From positions 62,001 through 126,000 of the forward strand of contig NZ_FXZD01000005.1 in NCBI RefSeq assembly GCF_900169145.1: a stretch of 64,000 nucleotides of DNA. Reading direction: 5' to 3'. Position 1 is the first letter of the stretch; the number at the start of each line of letters is the position of its first letter. The position numbers and the translations under genes are program-made. This document shows, piece by piece, positions 36,041 to 48,424 of this stretch. This DNA is from Brevibacterium antiquum CNRZ 918. Lineage in GTDB: Bacteria; Actinomycetota; Actinomycetes; Actinomycetales; Brevibacteriaceae. The notes beneath the pieces are model-generated. The model was not told the DNA's origin. It did not search any database and saw nothing but the letters and a program-made list of their open reading frames with translations.

Positions 36041-36124
36041 CTGGCTCAGTTGGAGCCTCTGTCTCAGTTGGAGCCTCTGGCTCAGTTGGAGTGCCTGGCT
36101 CAGTTGGAGTCTCTGACTCAGTTG
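36041..36124. repeat. Five-copy 18-bp tandem repeat over the cyclase stop
   Basis: CTCAGTTG recurs at 36045, 36063, 36081, 36099 and 36117, exactly 18 bp apart. The last copy contains the stop codon of the adenylate cyclase gene (minus strand). Each unit can form a small hairpin, for example GGCTC-AGTTG-GAGCC at 36043-36057. No protein is coded beyond the stop. Confidence 0.95.
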
Positions 36125-37701
36125 TCGTCGTCGTCGAGATCCAGCTGCATTTGGGCGGCCGTACCGCGCTTCATCTCGCCGATACCGGTCTCCCCCAGCC
36201 CCTGGAGCGACAGAGATTCGCGCCGCTCGAAGACATAGGCATCCGAGGCCGAGAGCACCCGAGCCGTGTCCTCATCGGTGAAGATCGTGCCGGGATCGGC
36301 CACGGCGGTGAGCCGGGCAGCCAGATTGACGCTGGAACCGAAGATGTCGCCCAGGCGAGACAGGACCCTGCCCCAGACGAATCCGACGCGGGCCTGCGGC
36401 AGATCCTGGGCAGCGGTAACGCGTTCCATCAGGGTCATCGCGATCTCCGCTCCGCCCAAGGGCGTCTCGGCAGCGAAGAACACCTCATCGCCGACAGTCT
36501 TGATGACGCGACCGCCACCAGTGGCGACGATGTTGTAGGCCATGCCCTGGAACTCCTGGACCAGATTCGCCAACTGTCTGGGCTCCATCTTCTGCGACAG
36601 CCGTGTATAGGAGACGAGGTCGATGAAGCCGACCGCACGTGCCAGCGGCATCGACGAGTCGTACCAACCCTGCCTGTTGTCGATGGCCAGACCATCGGAG
36701 ACGTTGACGTTGAGGCGACCCATCACCTCGGCGAGGTTGCGCCGCCAGGAATACGTCAGCATCTTCTGCAGAGGATCGACCATGTCCTCGACGAGCTGCA
36801 GCGCGTCGCGTCTGGCCTCGGGATCGGTCAGGCCCTCCTCCTCAGTGAGGAAGTCGACGAGAGTCTCCATCTGCCATACGACGAGACGGTCCGTGGTCTG
36901 ACCGATCGCGCGGGCCAGTGACAGGGCAGTGGACTGATCAATGAGGCCGTCGGCGACAGGCTTGGCCCACATGCGCAGCGCATGGGCGTCGCTGACGGTG
37001 TAGGCCTTCTCTATGCCGTCCGTCTGGGACATGCCCAATGCTCGCCACATCTTGCGCGCAGAGACCGTGGAGATGCCCCCGAGTTTCGCCGCTTCACGCC
37101 GGTCGAGCACGCGTTTGCCGTCGAGGAGGATCTCCTCGAGGCGTTCGGCCGCGCTGCGCGTTTCGTAGACGGTCTCGTCTTCGTCCTCGTCACCTTCGCC
37201 GACGATCTGCAGGGCCGCAGTTCGCGGGTCCTCATGCAGCCCTCCGAAGAAGTCTCCGCGAGCCTTCTCATCCAGCTGTCCCGAGGCCTCGGACGAATCC
37301 GTCTCACCGCTGGAACCGTCCTCGTCCCTGGGGACGGAATCCGTCACCGAGGTGGCCGGGAGGTCGTCATCACCGTGCTCGATTCCCGGCATCGAAGGGG
37401 ATGGGGTGGCCGCGGGAGGTGCGTTGGAGGTGGACGAATCGTCGATCTGGTCCTCCGTGACCACTGGTATCGAGTTCATGCCCGATGACGCTGAGTTGTG
37501 AACCTCTTGGACCGAGTCGTGACTCTCCTGGCCGGAGCCGTGGGACTCATCTGCGACACCCTGAGGTTCATCGGCCGAAGCCTGTGGAGCGTCGGCCGAG
37601 TTCGGCGACTCATCGACAGGACCTTGCTGCTCGTCGACTGGGTCTTGACCGTCGTCGGAGACGATGTTGAATTCGGCGGTGAAGTCCGAGACACCTGTCA
37701 T
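36118..37701 (-). CDS. Class III adenylate/guanylate cyclase
   Basis: Makes cyclic nucleotide from ATP or GTP. The 527 residues begin with about 150 acidic, Ser/Asp-rich low-complexity residues, then a helical regulatory region at about 180-340 like the Rv1264 pH-sensing domain (RLEEILLDGKRVLDRREAAKLGG). The catalytic domain at about 355-500 has the metal Asp361 in GFIDLVSYTRLSQKM, substrate Lys and the second metal Asp in RVIKTVGDEVFF near 404, and the transition-state Asn/Arg in GSSVNLAARL. All key residues are present. Its start overlaps the birA stop... specifically, birA ends at its own 37698 start-side neighbour: birA is upstream and its TGA overlaps this ATG as ATGA. Confidence 0.93.
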   Translation of the reverse strand: MTGVSDFTAEFNIVSDDGQDPVDEQQGPVDESPNSADAPQASADEPQGVADESHGSGQESHDSVQEVHNSASSGMNSIPVVTEDQIDDSSTSNAPPAATPSPSMPGIEHGDDDLPATSVTDSVPRDEDGSSGETDSSEASGQLDEKARGDFFGGLHEDPRTAALQIVGEGDEDEDETVYETRSAAERLEEILLDGKRVLDRREAAKLGGISTVSARKMWRALGMSQTDGIEKAYTVSDAHALRMWAKPVADGLIDQSTALSLARAIGQTTDRLVVWQMETLVDFLTEEEGLTDPEARRDALQLVEDMVDPLQKMLTYSWRRNLAEVMGRLNVNVSDGLAIDNRQGWYDSSMPLARAVGFIDLVSYTRLSQKMEPRQLANLVQEFQGMAYNIVATGGGRVIKTVGDEVFFAAETPLGGAEIAMTLMERVTAAQDLPQARVGFVWGRVLSRLGDIFGSSVNLAARLTAVADPGTIFTDEDTARVLSASDAYVFERRESLSLQGLGETGIGEMKRGTAAQMQLDLDDDDN

Positions 37702-38672
37702 CTGTGGCCCTCGACTTCCGTGTTCGTCACTGTTGGCTCGTTCGACACTGCTGGCTCAGCTTCGTCAGCAGACTCGGCGGCCGGTCGCAGGTGGTGGACG
37801 TCGCCGGCGCTGACACTGATGTCGTTGTCGATGATGAGATCGCCGCCGGAGTCGAGTCCGGTGGCTCGGCCGTACAGGTTGCTTCCGTCGGGGCGTTCGA
37901 CTCTGACCCGAGTCCCGAGGGTCACCATGTTCGCACGCACCTTGGCACCGGCTGCGCTGCGGCTGAAATCATCATCGTCATATTCGACAAGCTCCCTGTA
38001 GGCAGGAATCAGTGTGCTCAGGATTGAGATTAACAAGTCTTCATGAGCAACTTCTGAACCGTCGGTGTCCGTTTCGATGGCAATCGAACTGGCGCTCTCA
38101 CGTGGCAGATCATCTGACTGCAGGCGGGTGTTGATCCCCATCCCCAAGACGATTCGCGGTCCACTCGGCGCCGGTTCGACCCGGGCCAGGATCCCGCACA
38201 GCTTCTTCCCGTCCTCCGTGAGCACATCGTTGGGCCACTTGAGTACGGCCGGCACTCCCGCCTCGGCGATGGCAGATCTGACTGCCTCACCGGCGATCAG
38301 GGGAATCCACCCCCAGGAGTCGAAGACGGCACCGGGCTCCAGCAGGATCGAAAACGTCAGCGAACGACGCGGGGGCACGGTCCAGGTCCGGCCCAGGCGC
38401 CCGTGTCCGGCGTTCTGATGATCGGTGCCGTAGACGGAGAACTGAGCAGGCACCTCGGCGAGGTCGATGCCGTCGGCGGCTGCGATCCGGCGGGTGCGAT
38501 CGGTGGGGTGCTCGCGAAGCTGCGACTGCCCGCGGACCAGCGAGGCCAACTCGTCGTTCGTCGACGAACAGATGTCGTCCCAGATGACAGTGGGGAGATC
38601 GAAACCACGGTCCGCGGCCTTGCGGCGCAGTGATTCGACATCGACGAGGAAGGGAATGTGTTGGCTGTTCAC
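37698..38672 (-). CDS. birA: Biotin--[acetyl-CoA-carboxylase] ligase
   Basis: Attaches biotin to the carrier protein of acyl-CoA carboxylases through biotinyl-AMP. The 324 residues have STNDELASLVR near 37, HQNAGHGRLGRTW near 84 (canonical GRGRxGRxW with the first Arg replaced by His), the biotin-binding KWPNDVLTEDGKKLCGIL near 143, and a C-terminal SH3-like domain (GTRVRVERPDGSNLYGRATGLDSGGDLII). There is no N-terminal helix-turn-helix, so it is not a repressor. It lies divergent from accD, about 65 bp away, which encodes a subunit of a biotin-dependent carboxylase; its stop overlaps the cyclase start. Confidence 0.93.
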   Translation of the reverse strand: MNSQHIPFLVDVESLRRKAADRGFDLPTVIWDDICSSTNDELASLVRGQSQLREHPTDRTRRIAAADGIDLAEVPAQFSVYGTDHQNAGHGRLGRTWTVPPRRSLTFSILLEPGAVFDSWGWIPLIAGEAVRSAIAEAGVPAVLKWPNDVLTEDGKKLCGILARVEPAPSGPRIVLGMGINTRLQSDDLPRESASSIAIETDTDGSEVAHEDLLISILSTLIPAYRELVEYDDDDFSRSAAGAKVRANMVTLGTRVRVERPDGSNLYGRATGLDSGGDLIIDNDISVSAGDVHHLRPAAESADEAEPAVSNEPTVTNTEVEGHR

Positions 38673-38739
38673 CAGACCACTTTAGATTCTTTTGGTGAGA
38701 GTGCACAATGATCGCACCCTGCGTCGTTATTGTGGAGGC
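38673..38739. promoter_or_regulatory. Divergent birA/accD promoter region
   Basis: A 67-bp spacer. CACAAT (38704-38709) and ATTGTG (38729-38734) form an inverted repeat just ahead of GGAGG, the accD ribosome-binding site, and could be an operator shared by both genes. Confidence 0.4.
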
Positions 38740-40316
<1,577 letters not shown>

Positions 40317-40320
<4 letters not shown>

Positions 40321-40598
40321 GCCAGGAAGCACAGGAGGCCACAGCCACCTCGGCGGTCGAGGATCGGACGCAGGTGCGAGCACACGACGGCGAGCCCGTC
40401 AGCGACGACTTGGCCAAGGCTGCAGCGGTGGCGGCCGTCGTTGCGATCCGCCAGGTGGCCCTTGCTTATGCTGCCAATCAGGCGGCGGCATTGGACCAGA
40501 TGGAGACGGCGAAGCACGATCGCGCAGGGTTCAATGCCCCACGCCGCAACGTGCGCCGACGTCTCCCCCAAGCCTGGACGCAGACGCTGGGACGCTGA
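40317..40598 (+). CDS. accE5: Acyl-CoA carboxylase epsilon subunit
   Basis: A 93-residue small subunit typical of actinobacterial carboxylases, which stabilises the alpha-beta complex. The C-terminal ends with the family pattern [21 protein letters not shown] (the W and basic run are the conserved tail). The start overlaps the accD stop by 4 bp. The same order birA - accD5 - accE5 is Rv3279c-Rv3281 in M. tuberculosis. A better length than its shadows in other frames, and it has a coupled start. Confidence 0.88.
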
Positions 40599-40641
40599 CA
40601 GTAGGTCGCTGACAGCCAGCACTGAACACTCGGACGACACA

Positions 40642-40678
40642 CTTCGGGCGCCGACAGTTGAACTGCCGGCGCCCGAAG
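40642..40678 (+). terminator. Terminator-like hairpin after accE
   Basis: CTTCGGGCGCCG (40642-40653) pairs perfectly with CGGCGCCCGAAG (40667-40678), with CAGTT/AACTG pairing in the loop. No T-run follows, so termination may be weak or bidirectional. Confidence 0.65.
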
Positions 40679-40704
40679 CATGTCACCCTGTGCCCGTTCG
40701 CCAA

Positions 40705-40785
40705 GGGGACTACTTACCGTCGAGCGGGCAGATTACAGCTGGCTCCCTCGACGGTAAGCAATCCCCTCGATGGTAAGCAGTCCCC
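40705..40785. repeat. One left arm, two tandem right arms inverted repeat
   Basis: A 20-bp left arm (40705-40724) is complementary to a right arm at 40747-40766 (two mismatches) and to a near-identical second right arm at 40766-40785 (two mismatches). The two right arms are a 19-bp tandem duplication, so either of two stem-loops can form. It lies in the convergent accE/exporter spacer. Confidence 0.8.
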
Positions 40786-40825
40786 TCGATGCCGCCGGCG
40801 GGTCGGTGGCATTGGGGGTGTCAGC

Positions 40826-43482
<2,657 letters not shown>

Positions 43483-43493
43483 AACTACATTAT

Positions 43494-43506
43494 TGCACCC
43501 AGTGCA
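43494..43506 (-). promoter_or_regulatory. Palindromic operator candidate before the TetR/exporter unit
   Basis: TGCAC-CCA-GTGCA is a perfect inverted repeat at 43494-43506, 11 bp upstream of the TetR ATG, with related half-sites (AAGTGCAA at 43517-43524) nearby. A tetR-type operator overlapping the promoter is the simplest reading. Confidence 0.5.
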
Positions 43507-43577
43507 TTTTTGCCTCAAGTGCAACTAATGTGCTTTGCGGCACATTCCCAGCCCGCTCCCTGACTTCAATCGGTTCG

Positions 43578-43595
43578 CCAGCGTTCGGGCGCTGG
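43578..43595 (-). terminator. Hairpin after the nitrilase-family gene
   Basis: CCAGCG (43578-43583) pairs with CGCTGG (43590-43595) over TTCGGG, 12 bp past the gene's stop. There is no T-run, so it is only a weak candidate. Confidence 0.4.
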
Positions 43596-43606
43596 AAGGT
43601 TATTCC

Positions 43607-44404
43607 TCAGTACCCGAGCTTCGCGTTCCTCAGCACCGGAATCGCCTCGGCGGCCTTGTCAGCTCCGGCAAGGTCCACCTCGACGACCTCGAGAGCCTCT
43701 TCACCCTCGAGTGAGGAGATGACATGACCGAAGGGATCGGAGACGAGACTGTGGCCGACACCTGTGGGCCCCTTCTTCGGCACCTCGACACCACTGACCT
43801 CGGGATCGGCCTGGCCGATGGCTGCCACGAACATGTTGGAGTCCAATGCCCGAGCACGGGCCAGAGTCTGCCACTGCTCGACCTTGCCCGTCCCAGCACC
43901 CCAAGAGGCGGCGACGATGGCGAGTTTGGCACCACGACGGCTGACCTCGGCGAACAGCTTCGGGAAGCGGATGTCGTAGCAGAGTGTCAGCCCGACGCTC
44001 TCACCGCCAAGGTCGATGACGACGGGATCCTCACCGGGAACGACGGTGTCGGATTCCTTGAAGCCGAAGGCATCGTAGAGATGGATCTTCGCATAGTCGC
44101 GGCGTTCACCCTGCGGCGGGTAGACGGCAAGCAGGTTGATCACCTTCTCCCCTGAGGTCGCGAACTCGCCCACGATGACGGTGATTCCGGTGTCGGCCGC
44201 CAGCTGGGCCATCGCAGCCCGCCACGACTCGGTGTTCGCCTCGGCGACTTCGCGCAAGCCGGGACCGAACGCGGACATCGTGGCCTCGGGGAAGACGACG
44301 AACTCGGCTCCGGCCTCAGCGGCCTTGTTCGTGTAGTCCCGAACCTTGTCGAGGTTGTCCGCAACTGTGGTGGTGGAATTGATCTGCGCGAGTGCGAATT
44401 TCAT
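43607..44404 (-). CDS. Carbon-nitrogen hydrolase (nitrilase/omega-amidase superfamily)
   Basis: Hydrolyses amide or nitrile C-N bonds. The catalytic triad is complete: Glu40 in VVFPEATMS, Lys106 in RDYAKIHLYD, Cys142 in TLCYDIRFPKL. The 265-residue single-domain length and the YDIRFP context are like the Nit/omega-amidase group, which repairs deaminated glutathione or hydrolyses alpha-ketoglutaramate. ATG at 44404. It is a single gene between two transporter units; the direct substrate cannot be decided. Confidence 0.93.
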   Translation of the reverse strand: MKFALAQINSTTTVADNLDKVRDYTNKAAEAGAEFVVFPEATMSAFGPGLREVAEANTESWRAAMAQLAADTGITVIVGEFATSGEKVINLLAVYPPQGERRDYAKIHLYDAFGFKESDTVVPGEDPVVIDLGGESVGLTLCYDIRFPKLFAEVSRRGAKLAIVAASWGAGTGKVEQWQTLARARALDSNMFVAAIGQADPEVSGVEVPKKGPTGVGHSLVSDPFGHVISSLEGEEALEVVEVDLAGADKAAEAIPVLRNAKLGY

Positions 44405-44495
44405 GGCCAGTCCTTGCGATCCGGGAGTGTCAACGATGCGTTCAGGCTATCGCGATCACACGCGCGGAGAAACCTCCACCCAGCTGAGAGGGACC

Positions 44496-45692
44496 TCAGT
44501 GCAGGTATTCGCGGCCGGGACGGCCACCTCGGCGACGGCCGTGGACGATGTAGTACACGACCATCCCGAGGGCCACGAGCACAGCACAGAGCATGAACAT
44601 GCCGTTGCCGCCGGTCAGCGGCATGATGGCGCCGAGGATGATCGGGCCGATCCCCGACCCCGCGTCGAGGAGGAGGAAGAACGAGGCCGTGGCCACCGGC
44701 ACCCGCGACATCGGTACGGATTTCACGGTGATCGCCTGCATGCACGGCATCAGTGAGCCGAAGCCCAGGCCGACGAAGACGCCGGCGAGGATGATTCCCG
44801 TCATCGTCGGCCACATCGCCAGCAGAATGTTTCCGACGAGGTTGAAGACGAAGACAGGATAGATGACGAAGTTGTCGCCGAGAGTGTCCTGCAGGCGACC
44901 GACGAACAGCCGCGCAACCAGTGACGCCACCGCGAAGGCGACGAAGAACAGGGATGCAGCACTCGCAACACCGTTGTCAGCGGCATAGCCGGCCAGGAAC
45001 ACCAGAGCCGCTGCATAGGCAGTACCTGCGATGAGCATGATCGAACCGATGCGCAGACCATCGCGATCGACGAGCGTGCTGATCTTCAGATGCCATTTGG
45101 TCCTGCGCTGGTAATCGCTGAGTTCCTGCTTGGGCAGCTTGATGACGACGCAGAGGATGAAGGCGACGACCGACATGAAAGCCGAGGCTGCGAAGAGCAT
45201 CGGGAAGTCGTAGGCACGCGGGAGAACTACACCCAGGTAGGGTCCCAGAGCGGTGGACAGCGTTGTTGCGGTGCCGAAGTATCCGGTGCCCTCACCTCGG
45301 CGAGAGGCCGGGATGACGCTTTGGATCGCGGTCATGATGGCTGTGTTGCCGGCCCCGAAGGCGATGCCGTGGATGATGCGGATGGCGAAGAGCCAGACCA
45401 GGGTGTCGGCGAATATATAGGCCACGGAGGCGAGGATCGAGACCGCCATCGTGATGATGAGAAGCTTCCGGCGACCGATGAAGTCGAGGTACTTTCCGGT
45501 CAGCACACGGGCGACGACGGCACCCACGACGAAGGACGAGGACGCGAACCCAGCAGCTGCTTCACCAGCGGAGAACCTGGCGACGGCATAGCCGGCCATG
45601 GACGTCATGAGGAGGTAGAACACCATCGCCATCGACAGGTTGAGACCGATGCCGACGACGAAGTCCTTGGTCCATAGCTGTGCCCGTGCCAC
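44496..45692 (-). CDS. MFS transporter, 12 helices
   Basis: A 398-residue permease with 12 hydrophobic segments, motif A-like GKYLDFIGRRKLLI between helices 2 and 3 and GRLQDTLGDNFVIYP in the second half. It has no periplasmic binding partner. GTG start at 45692. The spacer to the divergent DUF885 gene carries the 17-18-bp repeat. The sequence suggests a drug or metabolite exporter (AraJ/YfcJ-like), but a substrate cannot be assigned. Confidence 0.88.
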   Translation of the reverse strand: MARAQLWTKDFVVGIGLNLSMAMVFYLLMTSMAGYAVARFSAGEAAAGFASSSFVVGAVVARVLTGKYLDFIGRRKLLIITMAVSILASVAYIFADTLVWLFAIRIIHGIAFGAGNTAIMTAIQSVIPASRRGEGTGYFGTATTLSTALGPYLGVVLPRAYDFPMLFAASAFMSVVAFILCVVIKLPKQELSDYQRRTKWHLKISTLVDRDGLRIGSIMLIAGTAYAAALVFLAGYAADNGVASAASLFFVAFAVASLVARLFVGRLQDTLGDNFVIYPVFVFNLVGNILLAMWPTMTGIILAGVFVGLGFGSLMPCMQAITVKSVPMSRVPVATASFFLLLDAGSGIGPIILGAIMPLTGGNGMFMLCAVLVALGMVVYYIVHGRRRGGRPGREYLH

Positions 45693-45746
45693 TGAAGATC
45701 AGTCTCTCTTCCTGTTGAATGATGCGTCCAGTCCCCCGGGGTGCCC

Positions 45747-45815
45747 GCTGAGATGGGCGATCTGCTGTGATGGCCCATCGGCTGTGATCGGCTGATCCGC
45801 TGAGATCGAGGCGGG
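45747..45815. repeat. Four-copy 17-18-bp imperfect tandem repeat in a divergent promoter
   Basis: GCTGAGAT, GCTGTGAT, GCTGTGAT and GCTGAGAT start at 45747, 45764, 45781 and 45799, spaced 17, 17 and 18 bp, with GCTGATCC between the last two. It sits between the divergent MFS and DUF885 genes, so a repeated regulator-binding site is possible. Confidence 0.65.
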
Positions 45816-45991
45816 AACCTGTCCATGCTATCCGGTGGCTCCTGTTGCCGGCGCCCCACCCCGGGGTGATCTTGCTCTAGTCGTCCGTCAATAGCCACCA
45901 AATCTCCTGGCCGAATATGAGTCGACGCAGCCGGGCTGTGGGTCCAAATCGACACAAGCTGGCGTGTTCTCAGTCATATAGGGTGAGAGAC

Positions 45992-47662
45992 ATGACCCAG
46001 AAGAGAACCCCCTCGGCCATTGACGCCGTCGCTGAAGAATATGTCGACAGATCACTTGCACTCTCCCCCTCCCTCGCCCTCTACCTCGGTCTCGACGGCG
46101 CGACGGGCTTCGATGACTTCTCCCCCGCCGGTCTGGCTGCCGCCAACGATCTCACCGTGGAGACCCTGGCCAAGCTCGCAGAGGCTGAGAAGTCAGCCGG
46201 CCTCGACGACGTCGACCTCGTCACCATCGACGCGATGCGCGACCGGCTGACCGTGGATCGCGACTATTTCGAGGCCGGCCTCGACCATTCGAGTCTCAAC
46301 GTCATCGAGTCTCCCCTGCAGTCCATCCGCGATGCCTTCGACCTCATGCCCACCGAGACCACCCACGACTGGGAGACGGTCGACACCACGATGGCGGCGG
46401 TTCCAACATCGGTCGCCGGCTACCAGGAGTCCCTGTCCCTGGCCAAGAGCCGCGGCCAGGTATCCGCCCGCATCCAGGTTCAGAAGGTCATCGAACAGGC
46501 CCGCACACTGGCCGAACCCGGGAGCAACTTCGACCAGCTCATCGCCGGGGCCACCGCTGTTCCGGCGTCGTTGCGTGAGCAGCTGAACACCCACGCCGAG
46601 GCGGCCCGTGAGTCGTTTGCCCACCTTGCCGATTTCCTGGCTGACGAACTTCTCCCGGCAGCGCCGGAGAATGAGGCCTGTGGTCGTGAGGCCTACGCCC
46701 TGCACTCCCGGAACTTCCTCGGTGCCGAGGTCGACTTCGACGAGACCTATGCGTGGGGACTCGACGAACTTGCCCGCATCGATGCCGAGCAGCGTGAGGT
46801 CGCAGCTGCGATCCAACCCGGTGCCGATCTGTTCGAGGTCATGGAGACGCTGAACAATGATCCCGAGCGAACCCTGCACGGAGCCGACGGGCTGCGTGAG
46901 TGGATGCAGGAGGTCGCCGACGAGGCGATCACGGAGCTCGGGAAGTCCCACTTCGACATTCCCGAGCCCGTAAGCAGGATCGAATGCATGATCGCACCTT
47001 CGGCCACCGGAGGCATCTACTACACCGGACCCACCGACGATTTCTCCCGCCCGGGACGCATGTGGTGGTCGGTGCCCGAAGGCGTCACCGAGTTCGCCAC
47101 CTGGCAGGAGAAGACCACGGTCTATCACGAAGGCGTGCCGGGCCATCATCTTCAGGTCGGCCAGGCCACGTATGTCTCTGACACCCTCAACCGCTGGCGC
47201 CGACTCATGTGCTGGGTCTCCGGGCATGGTGAAGGCTGGGCGCTCTACGCCGAGAAGCTCATGGCCGACCTCGGCTTCATGGGCGATCCCGGTGACTACC
47301 TGGGCATGCTCGACTCGCAGCGCCTGCGTGCCGCACGAGTGGTCCTCGACATCGGCTTCCACCTGGGACTCGACGCCCCGGCCAGCCTCGGCGGAGGAGT
47401 CTGGAACCGGGAGAAGGCGTGGCAGTTCCTCACCGACAATGTCGCCATGGACCGCAGCTTCCTCGCATTCGAACTCGACCGGTACCTCGGCTGGCCCGGG
47501 CAGGCACCGAGCTACAAGATCGGTCAGCGGCTGTGGGAGCAGTTCCGCGACGAGGCCAAGGCCGAGGCCGGAGCAGACTTCGACCTCAAGGCATTCCACA
47601 CCAAGGCCCTCAACCTGGGATCGGTCGGCCTGGACACCCTGGGCCGAGCCATGAAGCGCTGA
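45992..47662 (+). CDS. DUF885 family (peptidase-like) protein
   Basis: A 556-residue protein starting at ATG 45992 after GGGTGAGAG. The key motif HEGVPGHHLQ (His379-Glu380 and a following HH pair) is the HExxxHH-like zinc signature of DUF885. Other conserved parts are ARGxx-type GIYYTGPTDDFSRPGRMWW and GEGWALYAEKLMADLGFM. Members resemble M32-like metallopeptidases, and this one has no signal peptide, so it is probably cytoplasmic. An in-frame ATG at 45917 adds residues without homology. Confidence 0.9.
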   Translation: MTQKRTPSAIDAVAEEYVDRSLALSPSLALYLGLDGATGFDDFSPAGLAAANDLTVETLAKLAEAEKSAGLDDVDLVTIDAMRDRLTVDRDYFEAGLDHSSLNVIESPLQSIRDAFDLMPTETTHDWETVDTTMAAVPTSVAGYQESLSLAKSRGQVSARIQVQKVIEQARTLAEPGSNFDQLIAGATAVPASLREQLNTHAEAARESFAHLADFLADELLPAAPENEACGREAYALHSRNFLGAEVDFDETYAWGLDELARIDAEQREVAAAIQPGADLFEVMETLNNDPERTLHGADGLREWMQEVADEAITELGKSHFDIPEPVSRIECMIAPSATGGIYYTGPTDDFSRPGRMWWSVPEGVTEFATWQEKTTVYHEGVPGHHLQVGQATYVSDTLNRWRRLMCWVSGHGEGWALYAEKLMADLGFMGDPGDYLGMLDSQRLRAARVVLDIGFHLGLDAPASLGGGVWNREKAWQFLTDNVAMDRSFLAFELDRYLGWPGQAPSYKIGQRLWEQFRDEAKAEAGADFDLKAFHTKALNLGSVGLDTLGRAMKR

Positions 47663-47723
47663 ACTTCGGCACGAGGCTGACTAGTGCTGGGATGCTGATG
47701 AACACTGGTGGGAGAATGACCTG

Positions 47724-48422
47724 GTGAAGAACAATGGCAGTCCGCGCAGCGATGGCCCGCGCTCTGAGACCGTGCGGGTCACCGAGGTGCTGCGCGACGA
47801 GATCATCGACGGCGTCAGGCTGCCCGGCAGCAAACTGGTCGAGCGGAATCTGGCGACGGAGCTCGGTGTCAGTCGTGTGCCGATCCGCGAAGCCCTCAAA
47901 CAGCTCGCCGCTGAAGGGCTGGTGGCGAATCGGCCCAACACCTGGTCAACGGTGCGCGAGTTCTCCCCCAGTGACATCGCCGACCTCAACGAGGTGCGGA
48001 CGGTCTTTGACATCCTGTCCTTCGAACTCGCCGCTCAACGGCATAATCGGGAGGGCCTGGCCAAGCTCGAAGCCACACTGGCCAAGGGCAAGGAACTGTC
48101 GAAAGCCGGTGACGTGGTCGGCGCCCATCGCTCGGCGGCGGACTTCCATGCCATTGTCACCGAGCTCTCCGGCAACCGGCTCCTCGCCGAGATCGGTGAG
48201 CTCCTCGACTCGCGCATGCGCTGGCAGCTGCGCCAGCACGACGACCTCGATTTCGTCGCCACGGAGCACGCCCAGCTCTATGATGCGATCGCCCATCGAG
48301 ATCAGGCGAAGGTCAGAGATCTGGCTGCCCGCCACCTCGGGACGAGTCAGGACCAGCACGACAAACACAAGGAACGCCTCGCCAAGGCCATCGACGAGGG
48401 ACGCGAATCAGGCGAGGACTGA
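47724..48422 (+). CDS. GntR-family (FCD) transcription regulator
   Basis: A 232-residue regulator with GTG start at 47724 after GGGAGA. Residues 15-80 are the winged helix (VTEVLRDEIIDGVRLPGSKLVERNLATELGVSRVPIREAL), and 90-215 the FCD ligand domain, including a metal-type DFHAIVTELSGNRLLAEI. It converges with the racemase gene with only 2 bp between stops. The adjacent racemase and NCS1 permease are the probable targets; the palindrome at 50733-50744 is a candidate site. Confidence 0.92.
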   Translation: MKNNGSPRSDGPRSETVRVTEVLRDEIIDGVRLPGSKLVERNLATELGVSRVPIREALKQLAAEGLVANRPNTWSTVREFSPSDIADLNEVRTVFDILSFELAAQRHNREGLAKLEATLAKGKELSKAGDVVGAHRSAADFHAIVTELSGNRLLAEIGELLDSRMRWQLRQHDDLDFVATEHAQLYDAIAHRDQAKVRDLAARHLGTSQDQHDKHKERLAKAIDEGRESGED

Positions 48423-48424
48423 CA

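Noticed and set aside
36041-36124. CRISPR array
   Set aside because: The repeats are 18 bp and contiguous, without spacers, and there are no cas genes.
43525-43606. Small gene between TetR and the nitrilase-family gene
   Set aside because: Short frames only, with no ribosome-binding site; the sequence is operator plus hairpin.
46193-47599. 468-codon minus-strand frame inside the DUF885 gene
   Set aside because: Same reasons: antisense, no domain, opposite strand has the HEGVPGHH motif.
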